NCBI GenBank assembly: GCA_013399895.1 | Contig: VXBA01000405.1 | Location: 505,353-569,352 of the forward strand | DNA length: 64,000 nucleotides | From: Serilophus lunatus | Taxonomy: Eukaryota; Chordata; Aves; Passeriformes; Eurylaimidae | Reading direction: 5' to 3' | Shown: one piece after another, positions 48,001 to 59,805 of the stretch | Layout of the letters: each line of letters starts with the position of its first letter | How positions within the stretch are numbered: the stretch's first letter is position 1 | Notes under the pieces: generated by a model | What the model saw: the letters and a program-made list of their open reading frames with translations, nothing else | Told to the model about the DNA's origin: nothing | The model's database searches: none | Translations under genes and position numbers: made by a program

Positions 48001-48390
48001 ACAGTAATTCTGGCTTAAATTCCAATTCTTGTTAAAAATACCAACAAGTATACCCGAAGTGACAAGCAGCTGGATCTCACTCTTATAAAATTAACAAGGT
48101 TTGTTAGTGGATTACAAAATAATTAAATAATTTTCTTTAATGCTTTTGATACATAAAATGAAAAAATATTCCAAATCCTACATATGGGATTGTAGGAGCG
48201 ATTAAAGAAAAAGACAAGGGCAAGCAAACAGGTGAGGACCACATGCCACTCTGCAGACAGCATTTTCTCATGGTTTCTTTCTCTGCCTCCTGACACAGCA
48301 TCGGCCACAGTACTGGTACCTTTAGACTACCATGCAGATTTGCAACAGCAAAGCTAGGAGGACAGGCTATGTTTGCCCTTTAATACAACA
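42081..48390. other. long unique stretch, no gene seen
   Basis: AT-rich sequence with no assignable gene. Short simple tracts (AAAC repeats at 44460-44478) and chance frames of 60-83 codons only. A compact, repeat-free block at 42360-42800 with CTAATTAG and CAATTAAG cores could be regulatory. Confidence 0.5.
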
Positions 48391-49750
48391 CAGGATCATA
48401 GGATAATTCAGGCTGGAGTGACCTCAGGAGACCTGTGTTCCAATCTTCTTTACAAGAAGGGTCAGCTGTGAGATCAGACCAAACTCTATACGGCTTTATC
48501 CAGTGTGGTCTTGAAACAGTCCAATGATACAGCCTCTCTGGGCAACCTGTTCCAGTGTTTGACCATCCTGACAGTGAAAAGAAAATTTCTTATTCTAGTC
48601 CTTTTTTTCATCCTTAACATCTCATGTTTCAGGTTATGCCCATTGTGTGTGTCCTCCCACACTCTGCTGTGAAGAGCCTAGATCCATTTACTTGATGCCC
48701 TTCTTGCAGGCAAAAGTAGGGTACTGCTAGGTCCTCCTGAAGCCATCTGTCCTGCAGGCAAAACAAATCTTGGACCCTTAGTTTCTCAGTTTCTTCTCAA
48801 AACCCTGACCAGCTTGAGGTCCTCCACTGAACTTGCTCCAGTTTGTTAAAGTTGTTCTTGTATTTGGAATCAGGAGTGGATGCAGTATTTGAGATGTGGG
48901 CTAAGACATACTGAGAAGAGAAGGATAAACCATCCTCTGGCCGTGCCTGGGTTGACGCAGCCCAGGGTGCATCTGGCCATCCACCCAGCCAGACCACACT
49001 GCTTGTGCCCAGCTTGTCAAGGCCTCAGGTCCCTTCCTGAAGAGCTGTTCCCAGTAAGGCAGGCATCAAACTCGTGTCCTTGCACCAGATTGTCCTTCCT
49101 ATCTAGAAGCAGCACTTGATATTAGTCCTTAATGAATTTCAGCTGGTTTCTCCTGTCCCATTCCTCCAACATGTACAGGTCCCTATAGCTGATAGCCTTA
49201 AATTCTACACCTTGAGTGTATCAACAATTGCCCCCCAATATGGTGCCATTTACAAACTGGATGAAAGTAGTCAGGCCACCAATAAAGATGTTAGGTAGTA
49301 CAGGTTGCAGAAAAAGACCCAGAGTACTTCACTTGTTACTGGCTTACAGATAAAGTATGACCTATTATCCCCTATCCTTATGAGCCTCATTAATGAATTT
49401 TTAGATGGATGGTTTCCCATTCATCCAAACCACAACATTCTAACTTAGATACAAGAATGTTATGCAGTACTGTCCTGAAAGCCTTAATCAAGTCAAGATA
49501 AATGACATTAAGTGGTCTGCCTTTGTCCAGAAAGTGAGAGCCTCATTGTAGGAACTCACCCTTGGAAAATCCATGCTTAATTATCTCCCTAGGGACCATC
49601 AAAGTGGGACAGATTAGCTTGTAGTTCTCTTTTTCTTAGAGATCCATATGACTTTTGCCTGTCTTTAGTAATCAACCATCTCCTCTGGATCTCCAGAGGT
49701 ACAACTTTAGATAGTCCTTGGAAAGCCTTGCCAGGTAGTGTCCTTGCCCT
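48391..49750 (-). mobile_element. old CR1 LINE, reverse-transcriptase part and 3' end
   Basis: This antisense CR1 of about 1.36 kb starts (at its 3' end) with CAGGATCATAGGATAATTCA. It continues through GGGCAACCTGTTCCAGTG, AGCTTGAGGTCCTCCACTG and ACTTGCTCCAGTTTGTTAAAG. On the minus strand its upstream part keeps traces of the reverse transcriptase: a PNIFIGGL..FIQFVNGTILGG stretch where CR1 has the FADDTKLGG motif. At 49450-49600 it also matches 'gtcaaaggctttactaaagtctaggtagac' and the 'cccatgct' block of antisense CR1. Many substitutions and stops mark it as old. The 5' limit is approximate. Confidence 0.8.
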
Positions 49751-51890
49751 GTCTTCCTTCACACACTTTGTTTGCATGAACAAAGTTCAGTTGGAACAGA
49801 AACCAGTGTGTTGCTTTGGGTTTCCCTTTTTAGCACAGTGGTAAACTTCCATCAAGCAGAGAGGAAACCTAAATTATGCTGCTGCCAGCACAGACAGCAC
49901 AGATGGAATGATGACTTTTACTTGTGTGCCTACATGCACTGAGGGGTGAAATTTTGGTGTGACGCTGAAGAACTGAGGGAATGTAAAAGATACGAGGCTG
50001 GGTTTGGGAGCTGCTGCAGTACACAAGATAACAAGATTTCCCATTCTAAATTCCCCTTCTGAAAAGACTTGAGAGACTTTCTTCAGTGACCTCTACAGAA
50101 AACTAAACAAAACAAAACAAAAAAGTTCACAACCAACCAACAAAACCCCCCACCAAAACCAAATTAAAAAAAAAGGATTTAAATTTTACCTCTGTTTATT
50201 TATATTTGGTCAGAGCATTTCAGAGTATTTTTTCACTCTTGAATCATTAAAAAATGGTTCAACAGATTTTACTCAGACATCCAACATAATCACTTTTGTG
50301 TTGCAGTTGAGTGTGGAAAATTGAAGCCAAAAGGAATTTGAATTATGAGCAATGGGAAAAGGGTTAGGGAGGCAGGAGACCAGCTGGATTTCTAACTACA
50401 TCACAAAGAGCCTCACAGCTACAACTGCTTTCCTATTGTAAATCCAGATGAAAAAACACCACATAGGTAACATAGGAAGGAGTTTTCAAAGTCACAAGAG
50501 GAAGCAGTCTGCAAACATTAAAACATCAGACAGTGTTTTGCTTGTCACTTAAGGGAAGGGGAAAATGAAATCTTTTGATGCACTTGACTTAACAAGTGGA
50601 TACAGAAAGTTCATATGATTTATGAGGTGGACCAAGTGGCATCCTCTAGACAACTGTATTTACCAAGGTCTGCTGAGGAACAAGACTTGAGGATGTAGCA
50701 TGGCATGAGTTAGCTCTGTAGCAGTCCATGGAGTAGTGACAGGATGACGTGATGCTGAAGTGAAAATTTACCCTACAAAATAACAGACTGATTTTGTAGA
50801 AGGCAGTGGGAGGGAAAGACAACTTGTCTCTGAGTATTTCAGTGTAGGCTGAAGCATGCTACTTCAAAATATTCTGGATTCCCTGTGTGAAGAAAGATGT
50901 AATGAACACAGATAAATCTGCCCAGTGACAGCAAAGTAAGCAATAATGTGTCTTTGTAAAAGCTGCTCCTCCCTGTTCCTGTGGTGGTCAGTCTCTTTAC
51001 ACCTAAAGGGCAATACCTGGTCATATTCAAATTATCTTTCATAACTAGGACCAGCTGCCTTCCCCTTCTGCCTTAGCAAATCTCAGACTCGCTACTGCTT
51101 AAAAAAGCTTCTTGGCAGCTGTTTGGATAAATTTCAGCTTGGAAGGCTGAATCTGAGCATTTTCTGAAAAGCACTGGCAGGCAGCCTCAGACAGCACCTC
51201 AGCTAAGTGTGATATGCTTAGTTTTGTGTTTAGGCCCAAGAGACAGGCCAGACTGGATTTCCCCATTGAACAAAACAGAAGTCTTATCACTTCTGCAGAA
51301 TCATTTGGGAAGTTCATCCTTTCCACTAATACAAAAAAACTGACTCAACACTTTTTATGTAGAGACACAAATTAAAATGATGTTATAAATAAAACCACAA
51401 GAATCTACTGACTTAATCCAGTGAGGCTACTGTAAAAATGTACCATGTACTAGCATTTAGCTAAATGTGAGGGCTGCTTGTAGCAATAGGAGGGCAGGAA
51501 CTTCAGTTTACCCAACACCCAGATCAAGAAAAAATGAATGAAATAATAAAGATGCAATTTTTACCCAAGTTCAGTGAAGTATGATCTAGTTCACTGGTGC
51601 AGTCTTCAAGTGCGTTTATTCAAAAATATAGATTACTTATTTAAAATATGATTCCTATGAAATTCAAGTTTCCTGTGGACTAGACATTTAAATGAATTTC
51701 TGAAACACTGCAGTGAATTTTAATTAGTGAAATTTTATATAAACTTTTCTATACAGATACACATTAATGAAACACATATACACAGTATATGCATATAAAC
51801 ATATGCACATAAACATAACAACATTCAAACATCCTCTCTTCCAACAAAATACTGCTTTCAAACTCAAACAAAACTGAAACATCTACTTCC
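49751..51890. other. unique AT-rich DNA, no gene seen
   Basis: No gene is recognised. An A/C-rich tract at about 50098-50175 (AAAC and AACC units) and an alternating purine-pyrimidine stretch at about 51765-51815 (ACACATATACACAG, TATGCATATAAACATATG) are the only simple sequences. Confidence 0.55.
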
Positions 51891-51906
51891 ATTTTGAAAA
51901 GAGATT

Positions 51907-51912
51907 TTTATT
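51907..51912 (-). terminator. AATAAA downstream of the possible terminal exon
   Basis: The minus strand reads TTTAAATAAAAATC, about 200 bp past the stop codon at 52111-52113. It would give a short 3' UTR if the exon is real. AATAAA is common in AT-rich DNA, so alone it proves little. Confidence 0.25.
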
Positions 51913-52110
51913 TAAAAAAAAAGCAACAAAGAAGCAAATAAAATTATTTAGCTTTTTCCAGAGAAAATGTTTTCAAAAGTGAAGACAGGAATCAATGTCA
52001 CAACCCATTTCTACTTCTATGCACTCTAGGCATTACCTAGAAAATACAGAGATAAAAGTATAATTTGTCATGTTGAAATCAGGACGGTCCTGAAAAATTG
52101 TCTATTCCTT

Positions 52111-52264
52111 TTACACTGAGTCATTTTCAACAACAGTTACATCTGCAGCCTCTGAGGCTTCACTAGTGACAGGGGAATCAGATACAACTGTCAGACCTAC
52201 TGTATCTGTTCTGGTCCAAGACAGCTGAATGCTCAAGTGTCTGTCAATTTGGAATGGCCATGGC
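52111..52264 (-). CDS. possible last coding exon of an unrecognised gene
   Basis: On the minus strand a strong-looking splice acceptor (GTTCAAACTGTTTTCTTTCCAG, ending at 52265) is followed by an open stretch of 50 codons. It begins PWPFQIDRHLSIQLSW and ends TSEASEAADVTVVENDSV before a TAA. The peptide is hydrophilic and acidic toward its end, and its last residues, D-S-V, would fit a class I PDZ-binding terminus. An AATAAA follows about 200 bp downstream. If real, upstream exons should lie at higher coordinates on the minus strand. I could not identify any with confidence, and I do not recognise the protein. In 64 kb of DNA an exon-like arrangement of this length can occur by chance, so this is a candidate only. 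Confidence 0.22.
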
Positions 52265-53929
52265 CTGGAAAGAAAACAGTTTGAACGCAACATAGTCAGA
52301 GCACATGTGTGGTCCTCTGCTCCCTCATTCCATAATGCTTGAGAAAATTCTCAGTTTATCAATGATAGGGTTTGTGCAAGCAATTAGTGATGCATTTTGT
52401 ACTTATCCTGTCTCATCTAGGCTGCCAGACTTCACTGTCAGATTGACAAACTGCAACAAAACACAAATGTTATAAACTCTCTTCTTATATGTTGAGAAGT
52501 ACTGAAGAACAGCTTGACTGAAGGCCTACCATGTCTTCTGTGACTGGCTTTGTGAAAAGTTTGAAGTTATTATGACAATATCCCTTCAATAAGCATGACT
52601 TGGATTAAGATTTCATGAATGCCAAGTTCCTTGCAGCTTCTTTTTTGCAATGGAAGGAATTTGGGGGGTCTAAAATTTCACCACTCTTCTAGAACAAGAT
52701 CATACTGAACCCACATTAACTTGTTCAGTTTCATTTTTATCTTTAATAATAAAATAATAATAAATGAGGTTATGCCATCTATATCAGCTGAAGATGTATC
52801 TCACTGCACAGCACTAAGAAATTTGCTGAAGACATAACCATTTTATGACCATACTATTGGATCATGCAGTCTACTACTGACTTGACTTTATTATTCTTTC
52901 CTTTGTGTATTTACTTGAAGGCTTTAGCATCTGTGACCACAAACAGAAGACCAAAAGACTGAAGCAGTTTTGTTAGCTGCTTTGTGGGTGATCATAAGCC
53001 AGACCAGAACACTTTTTAAGAAATGCGCATTAAAATGATGAGGGTTTCCAATATGAAAACAATGACATGTTCTGGACCAAGTCTCTTTCCAGAAGTTAAA
53101 CAGTAAGTTGCAAAATAGGTTGGTTCTCAAATATTTTGGAATGACAACAGTTCAAGATTTTTGTGGTGAAAGCATAACCTTTGAAACTGTTATTTCACAA
53201 ACAAATGGCAAACTCTGTCCTTCTTCACACAAACATAAGATTTGATTGCGTCTATAAAAACTGTCCCCAAAGCATTTCCTTTGGCTGGTGTGGAATGCTG
53301 ACTATTCATTAAATGAGACACAGAAAGAAATTTTTTTCTCAGCCTTTATGAACTTTTGAAGCTTTGGGGATAGCAACTGATTATCTTTTGAACAGAATTT
53401 CCTGTTAGTAACCTTCCAGCCTATTTGTTCACCAGAAGTGCAACAACTGTCAACAGGAATAACACAATGTGTTCCAATTTTTAAATACAATTGAGGAATC
53501 TCAGATGTTTTACACTTCCCAAATAGATTCCTGTTCTATTAATGAATGTACTATTATGACCTTGCATTTGGCTGCTGTTAGTTGAATTGAAATTATAAAG
53601 GTGTTGAGGGACTAAATGTAACCACTATGTTCCTGTAACACAAACTGCACTCCCAATAACAGTGCTAGCATTCATTGTAGGAAAGACTGAATAATCTGAA
53701 TAGTTAATAAATAGCTCTTTTCTTTATCTGACAGTCAGATTCTGAGTTAATCTGTTGTTCTGACTCCCTACAGATTAGCTAATAAGCAGTGATTCAGACT
53801 GACAAAATGTCTCACAGTCTCTTTTTCCCAAGGAAAGCTGCAATGCTTCCAGAGCTACTTGCTTCAGCTAATCCCAGTTACAGTGTCAGTGAAAGATCTG
53901 TGAACTAACCCATTCAGGACATCAGAATT
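52265..53929. other. unique AT-rich DNA, no gene seen
   Basis: Minus-strand frames at 52924-53130 and 53302-53490 (68 and 62 codons) are separated by stops and frame changes and match nothing I know. They might be remnants of an old retrocopy, but there is no poly-A tail or target duplication to support this. Confidence 0.45.
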
Positions 53930-54392
53930 TTAGAGTGTGTTCATGGGAGGGCAGCTAAGGTGATGAAAGATTTTGAGGGCAAGATTTATGAGGAACAGCT
54001 GAAGTGACCTAGTTTCAGCTTGGAAAAGAGAAGGCTGAGGGTGCCCTCACTGCAGTCTACAAGTTCCCCAAGGGGCAGTGGAGGGAGAGTCACTGCACTC
54101 CTCTCTCTGGTGACTAGGAATAGGACAAAAGGAAAGGGGAAGAAGCTGCATCAAAGCAAGTGCAGAGAGGACAGCAGGAACAGGTTCTTCACTGAGAGTG
54201 TGACCAGTCACTGGAATGGGTTCCCCAGGAAAGGGATCACAGCACCAAGCCTTCCAGAATTTAAGGAGTGTCTGGACAATGCTGTTAGTCGTATGGTTTG
54301 GCATTATGTGGCCCTGCAAAGTGCAGGGAGTTGGACTCCATGATTCTTATGGGTTCTTCCAATTCAATATATTTCATGTCTCTGTGATTTTT
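53930..54392 (+). mobile_element. CR1 LINE, 5'-truncated 3' end
   Basis: Sense CR1 3' region with GAGGAACAGCTGAAGTGACC, CTTGGAAAAGAGAAGGCTGAGG, CAGGTTCTTCACTGAGAG, TCACTGGAATGGGTTCCCC and GCACCAAGCCTTCCAGAATT. It has GTGCAGGGAGTTGGACTCC and a worn tail around ATATTTCATGTCTCTGTGA. It is the same 3' type as the copies at 11.0 and 33.3 kb but more diverged. The 107-codon plus frame at 54020-54343 is CR1 sequence. Confidence 0.9.
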
Positions 54393-57300
54393 GGGAGAAA
54401 AGGTCAGACCTACTGCAAATCTTTTGTGGCCAATACTCCTGGTTTTACCAACTATGCACTACAACTTTAATTTGACCAAGAAACAGAAGATGGGATCATT
54501 TGCTTAATTCCTGTGTGTGGAAGATTGAATGGGCAGGACAATGACTTTCCAGGATCTCCCACTAAAAGATAAGTCTGGGTAAGCCTGGACATAGCAAGTG
54601 ACCAGGACAGGCAGACAATATTCACCTGTCCATCTTCTATAGTACTCACAAAACTGGGAGTTAGGATTAGCTATCAGATCATGTGCTAGAAGCACAGAAG
54701 TGCTGCTCAGTCTGACAGGCAGCTTGGGATGTTTGAATTAGTTGAGAACTGGTTTTGGCCCCACTTGCATGAGCTTAAAATAGAAAAGAAAAATCTGTAA
54801 GATTCAAACAGAGGGAAATTTTTAGAACTTAAAGATAAATTAGCACTGGACTGCCTTGAAAGTTCATTCAAATTGTAAATAGTTGAAGTGAGTCTCTTCC
54901 CTCTGAACAAAACTGTCCCTAATGTGATTCTCCTTGATTTTTGTATTGGTAAATGTACAGAAGCATGAAGGTTTCTGATAATACCATTTCTGGCAATGTT
55001 TGCTGCATAGGAACAGTGCTGATCTACTCTTTCCAAGGGTACTTGTCACTAAGGTTAAATCAACTGCTTGGTTCTCCAGTTTCCATTGTAGCAGGACATA
55101 CTGAGCAGCAAACAGTGCCGCTCTGCACACTTCCAGGGAGGCAATCTGAAAGCTATGTCTGGTTTTGGAAAGCAGGGACCAAACACATGACAAATAATTT
55201 ATTTTGCTTAAGACACTACTGGAAACTGTTCATACAGTGCAGAAAGCAAAAAGTCTAGGAAGACCACCCACCATCCTGAACTTAGAACTACATTACTTTG
55301 AAATCCTTTAATAGCAGTAGGTGATATTTGTAGCATGTAAGTTTGCAGTGTTCTGTGATCCCATCTAAAAGGCACGAGTCAATTGGGAAGCTATGAGAAT
55401 CGTCCACTATACAGAGCTCCACAGTGTTTGAAGGAAGTGATCTTACTGCCAGCCTTGCTAAGTTTAAAATATCAAGAGAAACAGCTTTGTTGTGAGCAAT
55501 TGAAGTTTCTGCAACAAGTGGAATTTTGTTTTCCAGATCCCTGTAGCTGATGTTCGGTGTCTACCACACACATGTTGTGATGCATGTGCACGCAGCAACT
55601 GCAAAGCAAGTGTGCAGTAAAATCAGTCCAACATCTGTGTGGCACATCTGGTCTTGTTTATGTGAGATGCTGACTTGCTATGTACATGTGCCATAAGAGA
55701 AACTTTTGTAACCTGCCGTCAATAACTTTTGCCTCCGGACTCGAATCTGTATCTGTAGATATGTCCAAAGTTTTTCCTAAACTCAAGGCATTCAGGATGC
55801 TCATAGGAGCACTTCCTGATGTCCTTGAGATGCAAGCTCACATTATAGCTTTTCCCTAAAACGCAGCAAACTGGAGCCCCTCTAGAAATGAACGTACATA
55901 AGCTTTTCTTGTGAGCTTTTCCGTTACCATTATTGGATAAAACTTCCCTATAGATTCAAAGTTGTGAAGGGTAGAGGTGAAAGAAGTTTAGAATTTGCAT
56001 TTCTATTTGCAAACATTTTATAGTCCATAAAAACCTTGCTCCAGATAGAACATCAACTTTGGCACTGTCAACATTCCCCTATAACCTGGAGTCCAGAAAG
56101 CTTATCAGTAAACAGCAAATACAGAAAACATGAATTCTCCATAATTGTCATTTAGCCCCAAGATTAATACAATAAATCCTAAGTAATTTAAAATGCCTTT
56201 TCATTGACATTAGTGATTCTTAATATTTCAGGGGATATCTGTTTAGTCACACATATATTTGTGTGTATATTTGTGTGAATCATTTTCCATAAGATGCTGT
56301 GCTTCCATATGTGTTGGAAAGGAAATTTGTTCAGCATCACAAATTCAAGAGAGATATGCAAGCCATGTGGAGTCTCACTTACAGCTCATTACATGGACTG
56401 CAAATATAACTTTCCTTATTTGTAACTGGAACACATTTTAAATTAGCTGGTCTACAAATAATCAGGCATATAACAAAATCCACACGACTAACTACTAACT
56501 TGCCGGTGGCTCTGGATTCCCACTCACACTCACAAGTTCTACAGACCAAGTCTGTACAATGTTTCTCATGTGAAGGGGGACAGCCAGCCATTCCTAGGAT
56601 GCTTTCCTTTTATTGAGTGCATGTCAGTGTTTTGGGTTATGAAGAATTGTTTCATTGTGTTCATTAGCATTTCAAAAGCATTTAACTTGGCTGGAGCTCT
56701 ATAAAATATTGCTGTGAACTGTATTGCTGTATGTATATAGGCACTACTGAATCAATAGGAAATAGGATATATTTACATTTTTATGAGAATTTCCTGAGTT
56801 AAAGGAATGTGCTGACTACTTTGAAGTTGAGAGCAAGTTTTCTTTCTTCTCCTCCTCAGCCTGAACGTTCATGTGTAAAGCACAACTGTAGTATGACAGT
56901 ATAGATGAAGTCACTGTTGTTCTAACCATTCCTGTATTTTCCAGGGCACAAAAGCAGGTGTGAGTAGAAAATTGAATCTGAGTGCTGGTGACATATTTAA
57001 TACCTTGTCTGTGCTGGTGAGCCATGTCACAGGGAACAGATGTGTTGTCCCCTTTCAGATCACAACTTCATTTACCTGTGATTGCAGAAGCAGGAAGAAG
57101 GACAGGTCCTAGATTTATTTTCACTCCAAAATACAAACCAACATATAACACATCAGGTTTTGCATATCTTGTGAAAGTGAACAGTGAGCTATCTACAAAC
57201 AAATATCAAGGCTGGACTACTTGAAAGCGGGTCCTGTATTCCCCACTTGAATAACGTAAATTCCTGCTGAACAGGAGCTGAAGCACATGATCAGGCATGA

Positions 57301-57404
57301 GCAAAGGCATGCCTTGTAGGAAGGATGAACAGAGAAGAAGAGAAGGGAGGCTTATTAAAAGTTAGACCGTCCAGTGCACCAGCATGAAGCTGGAGAATAT
57401 GTTC
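54393..57404. other. unique DNA, no firm gene
   Basis: AT-rich. Frames of 109 codons at 54707-55036 and 54864-55193 (minus) and 101 codons at 54953-55258 (plus) overlap each other and show no motifs. A methionine-less minus frame at 55719-55955 is listed separately. Confidence 0.45.
55719..55955 (-). other. open frame of 78 codons without a start codon
   Basis: A stop-to-stop frame on the minus strand contains no Met. It encodes a basic, polar, Cys- and Tyr-bearing peptide with a central KDIRKCSYEHPECLEFRK and an end GHIYRYRFESGGKSY before TGA. The same frame stays open for about 26 codons beyond the TGA. It could be a decayed exon or pseudogene remnant. It could also be chance, since frames of this size are expected several times in 64 kb. 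No family is recognised. Confidence 0.12.
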
Positions 57405-57490
57405 ATTGTTTCTCAATGAACTAGAACACATGAGGAAGGAGTGCACAAGAAGCGGGAACAAAGAAAGGCAATTAAATAAGAGTATATAAC
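57405..57490 (+). mobile_element. CR1 ORF2 scrap, duplicate of a segment 670 bp downstream
   Basis: About 85 bp containing CACATGAGGAAGGAGTGCAC and AAAGAAAGGCAATTAAATAA pair with 58085-58170 (CACACAAGGAAGGAGTGTAC and GAGAAGGCAATGAAATAGGA). In translation both correspond to the FLN(D/E)..H(T/M)RKECTR stretch of CR1 ORF2. The surrounding sequence is not clearly CR1. Confidence 0.6.
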
Positions 57491-57774
57491 ATGCTCATTG
57501 AGCATGTCTCTGGGTCAAGAACACAGAAGGGTAGATTGAGTCCATAAGAACTACCTAACCAAGAGGGCATAGCAGATGAGGCTTTCTAAAATTACTAGTA
57601 AAGGTCTCTTCATTTTATGCTCTCATCCTTATGTCTTTTTCAACCTTCTAGCCATCGACAACATGGCAACGTTCCAAGAAAACCCTAGATTATGTTAATG
57701 GTAATTTCATGACACAGACATGTTACAGGCTCAACCACAGCTAATGCTCTGCCAGATCTATTGCTCAGAAACTG

Positions 57775-59805
57775 TGAAGAACTAGTGGACAATGCAGCCA
57801 TAGTTAGTAGCTTGGGTTGCAGTAGCCAAACGATGATGGAAGGATCTGATGGAAGGCTGTGAAGAATAGCAACAGGTTAGGATTTTTGCGTTTCAGAAGA
57901 GCAGACTGGATTATTTTTAGGGAATTGCTAGCAGAGTGCCCTGGGAAGCAGACACGAAGGGGAAAAGTGCTGAGGAAAGCTGGCTGATTTTTAAAGAAAA
58001 CTTCTTGACAGCTCAGGAACAAACCATCCTGTTGTACAGGAAGACTGGGAATTCTGTCAAAAGGCATGTTTGGCTAAGTCAGGAGTTCCTCAATGACACA
58101 AAACACACAAGGAAGGAGTGTACAAGATGCTGGAACAGAGAAGGCAATGAAATAGGAGAATAACAATATTGCTGACAATATTACAAGATAAATGTTGTAG
58201 AGACAAAATCGGGATAGCCAAAACAGAAGGTCAGTTTGGAGCTAAAACTGGCCAGGGACAAAAAGGGCAATAAGAGATTTTACAGGAATGTTAGCTGGAA
58301 AAGGAAGCACAGAGAAAAGGTAGGTCAGTATATGAACTGAGGAGATTGTCTAGTAACAAACATTGAGATGACTGAAGTGTTAAAGTCCTTTTTTGCTTCT
58401 GTCTCCACAGCCAAAACCTGAGTCCAGTGTGTACCAGCACATGTTCAGAAGAACGGGGTGAGTAGGGAGGCACAACAAATTAAAGTATTCAGTCTGTGAG
58501 AAGAGGTTTCGTGCTGACAGAGATGGCTGAGGTGACTGTGATGCCTCTATCCATGGACAATAATGACAATCAGGAAAGGTAGATAAAAAACAGGTCCTCT
58601 GGTCATTTCTAAACCCCCAAAAGACAAGAAGATAATTAACACAGATTTCCAAAGAGTAAATCATCTTTTGCTGACCAGATTACCTTCTCTGACAAAATGA
58701 CTGTATATATAGCAAGGGGAGAGTGGTGGATATAATATACCTGACTTTAGTATAGCATTTGACATCACCTTCTACTGTATCCCAAATTTCACCCAACAAC
58801 TGAGGAAGTTTGGGATTTAGTAGGGTAGAAATTGAGGCTCAAAGGGTAGAGATCAATGACTTGAAGTCTGACCGCTATCTAGTGGAGTTCTTCAGTGGGT
58901 AACTCTACAATCCATATTATACAATGTTTCATTCACAGTCTTGGTGATGAGGCAGCGCACACCCTCCACAAACTTCTGGATGACGCTAAATTAATGGGGA
59001 ATTACTGACACCCTAAATGGCAGAACTTCACAGTTCTTTGCAGGTTCACAGTGACCTAAGAAAATGGGACTCAGTAAGGAAAAGTGCACCTGGAGCAGAA
59101 TAACCCAATGTATCAGTACTAGTGCGTAAGTGGCTGGCAGAGCAGCAGCCTCACTGGAAAGGATCTGGCATTACAGGTGTAACTGGGTGTGACAGTGGAT
59201 GCCAGGCTGAATATGTGCCAACTGTGTGCTCTCATCATGAATAAAGCAAATGGCCATGGATTACCTTAGGGGGAGCATGACTAGCAGATCAAGGGCGGTT
59301 ATTCCTTGATTTAATCTGCTTCTGAGGAGGCTGTAGTTAGACTGTATCTGGCTCTGGGACACACTCCAAGAGGGAGGTTAAAACCTGGATAAGGTCCTGC
59401 AGAAGGTTATCAAGGGGCACAGAACACATAAGGTAAACACGAGGTAAAATTGAGAGTGCTGGGCTTGTTTAGTCTTGTAAAGAAGAGATAACAGGGAGAT
59501 TGAACAAGCTGTGACTACACAAAGTGAAATTATGAAGATGACAAAGCCAGACTTTGCTTTACAATAGGAAGCACAAAGCAGACAAGAGTAAGGGACACGT
59601 TATGACTTGGGAGGTTCAAATAAGACATTAGGAAATTATTATTCACCAAGATGGCAGTGCAGCACTGGAAGTTATGAGAGGTGCTGTAGAGTCTCCACCT
59701 ATTGAGATTTTCAAGAGTCATTCAAATGAAGCCGTGACAGGCCCAATACAGCATTAATGATTGCTCTGCTTTAAGCAGAAAACTGAACTATAGAACTTCC
59801 AAAAT
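57775..59805 (+). mobile_element. old CR1 LINE, about 2 kb, most complete copy in the window
   Basis: This sense CR1 begins in the ORF2 linker, readable in the frame at 57936-58163: EESWLIFKENFLTAQEQTI, then WLSQEFLNDTKHTRKECTR, where CR1 has EESWLLFKD.LLQAQERTI and WL..ELL..LKHKKE. It continues with VLKSFFASVSTAKT (CR1 VLNAFFASVFTAKT) at about 58376-58420. Decayed reverse-transcriptase sequence follows: a VLVMRQRTPSTNFWMTLN-like region near the FADDTKL position at 58940-58995, then the 3' region GCCAGGCTGAATATGTGCCA, GGTTATCAAGGGGCACAGAAC, GGGACACGTTATGACTTGGG and TTTTCAAGAGTCATTCAAATG. It is the same old subfamily as the split copy at 18.5-20.2 kb. Many stops and frameshifts show it is inactive. 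Its left limit is uncertain. Confidence 0.85.

Noticed and set aside
52924..53490. Retrocopied gene on the minus strand
   Set aside because: Two open stretches are separated by stops and frame changes. There is no poly-A remnant, no target duplication, and no recognisable protein.
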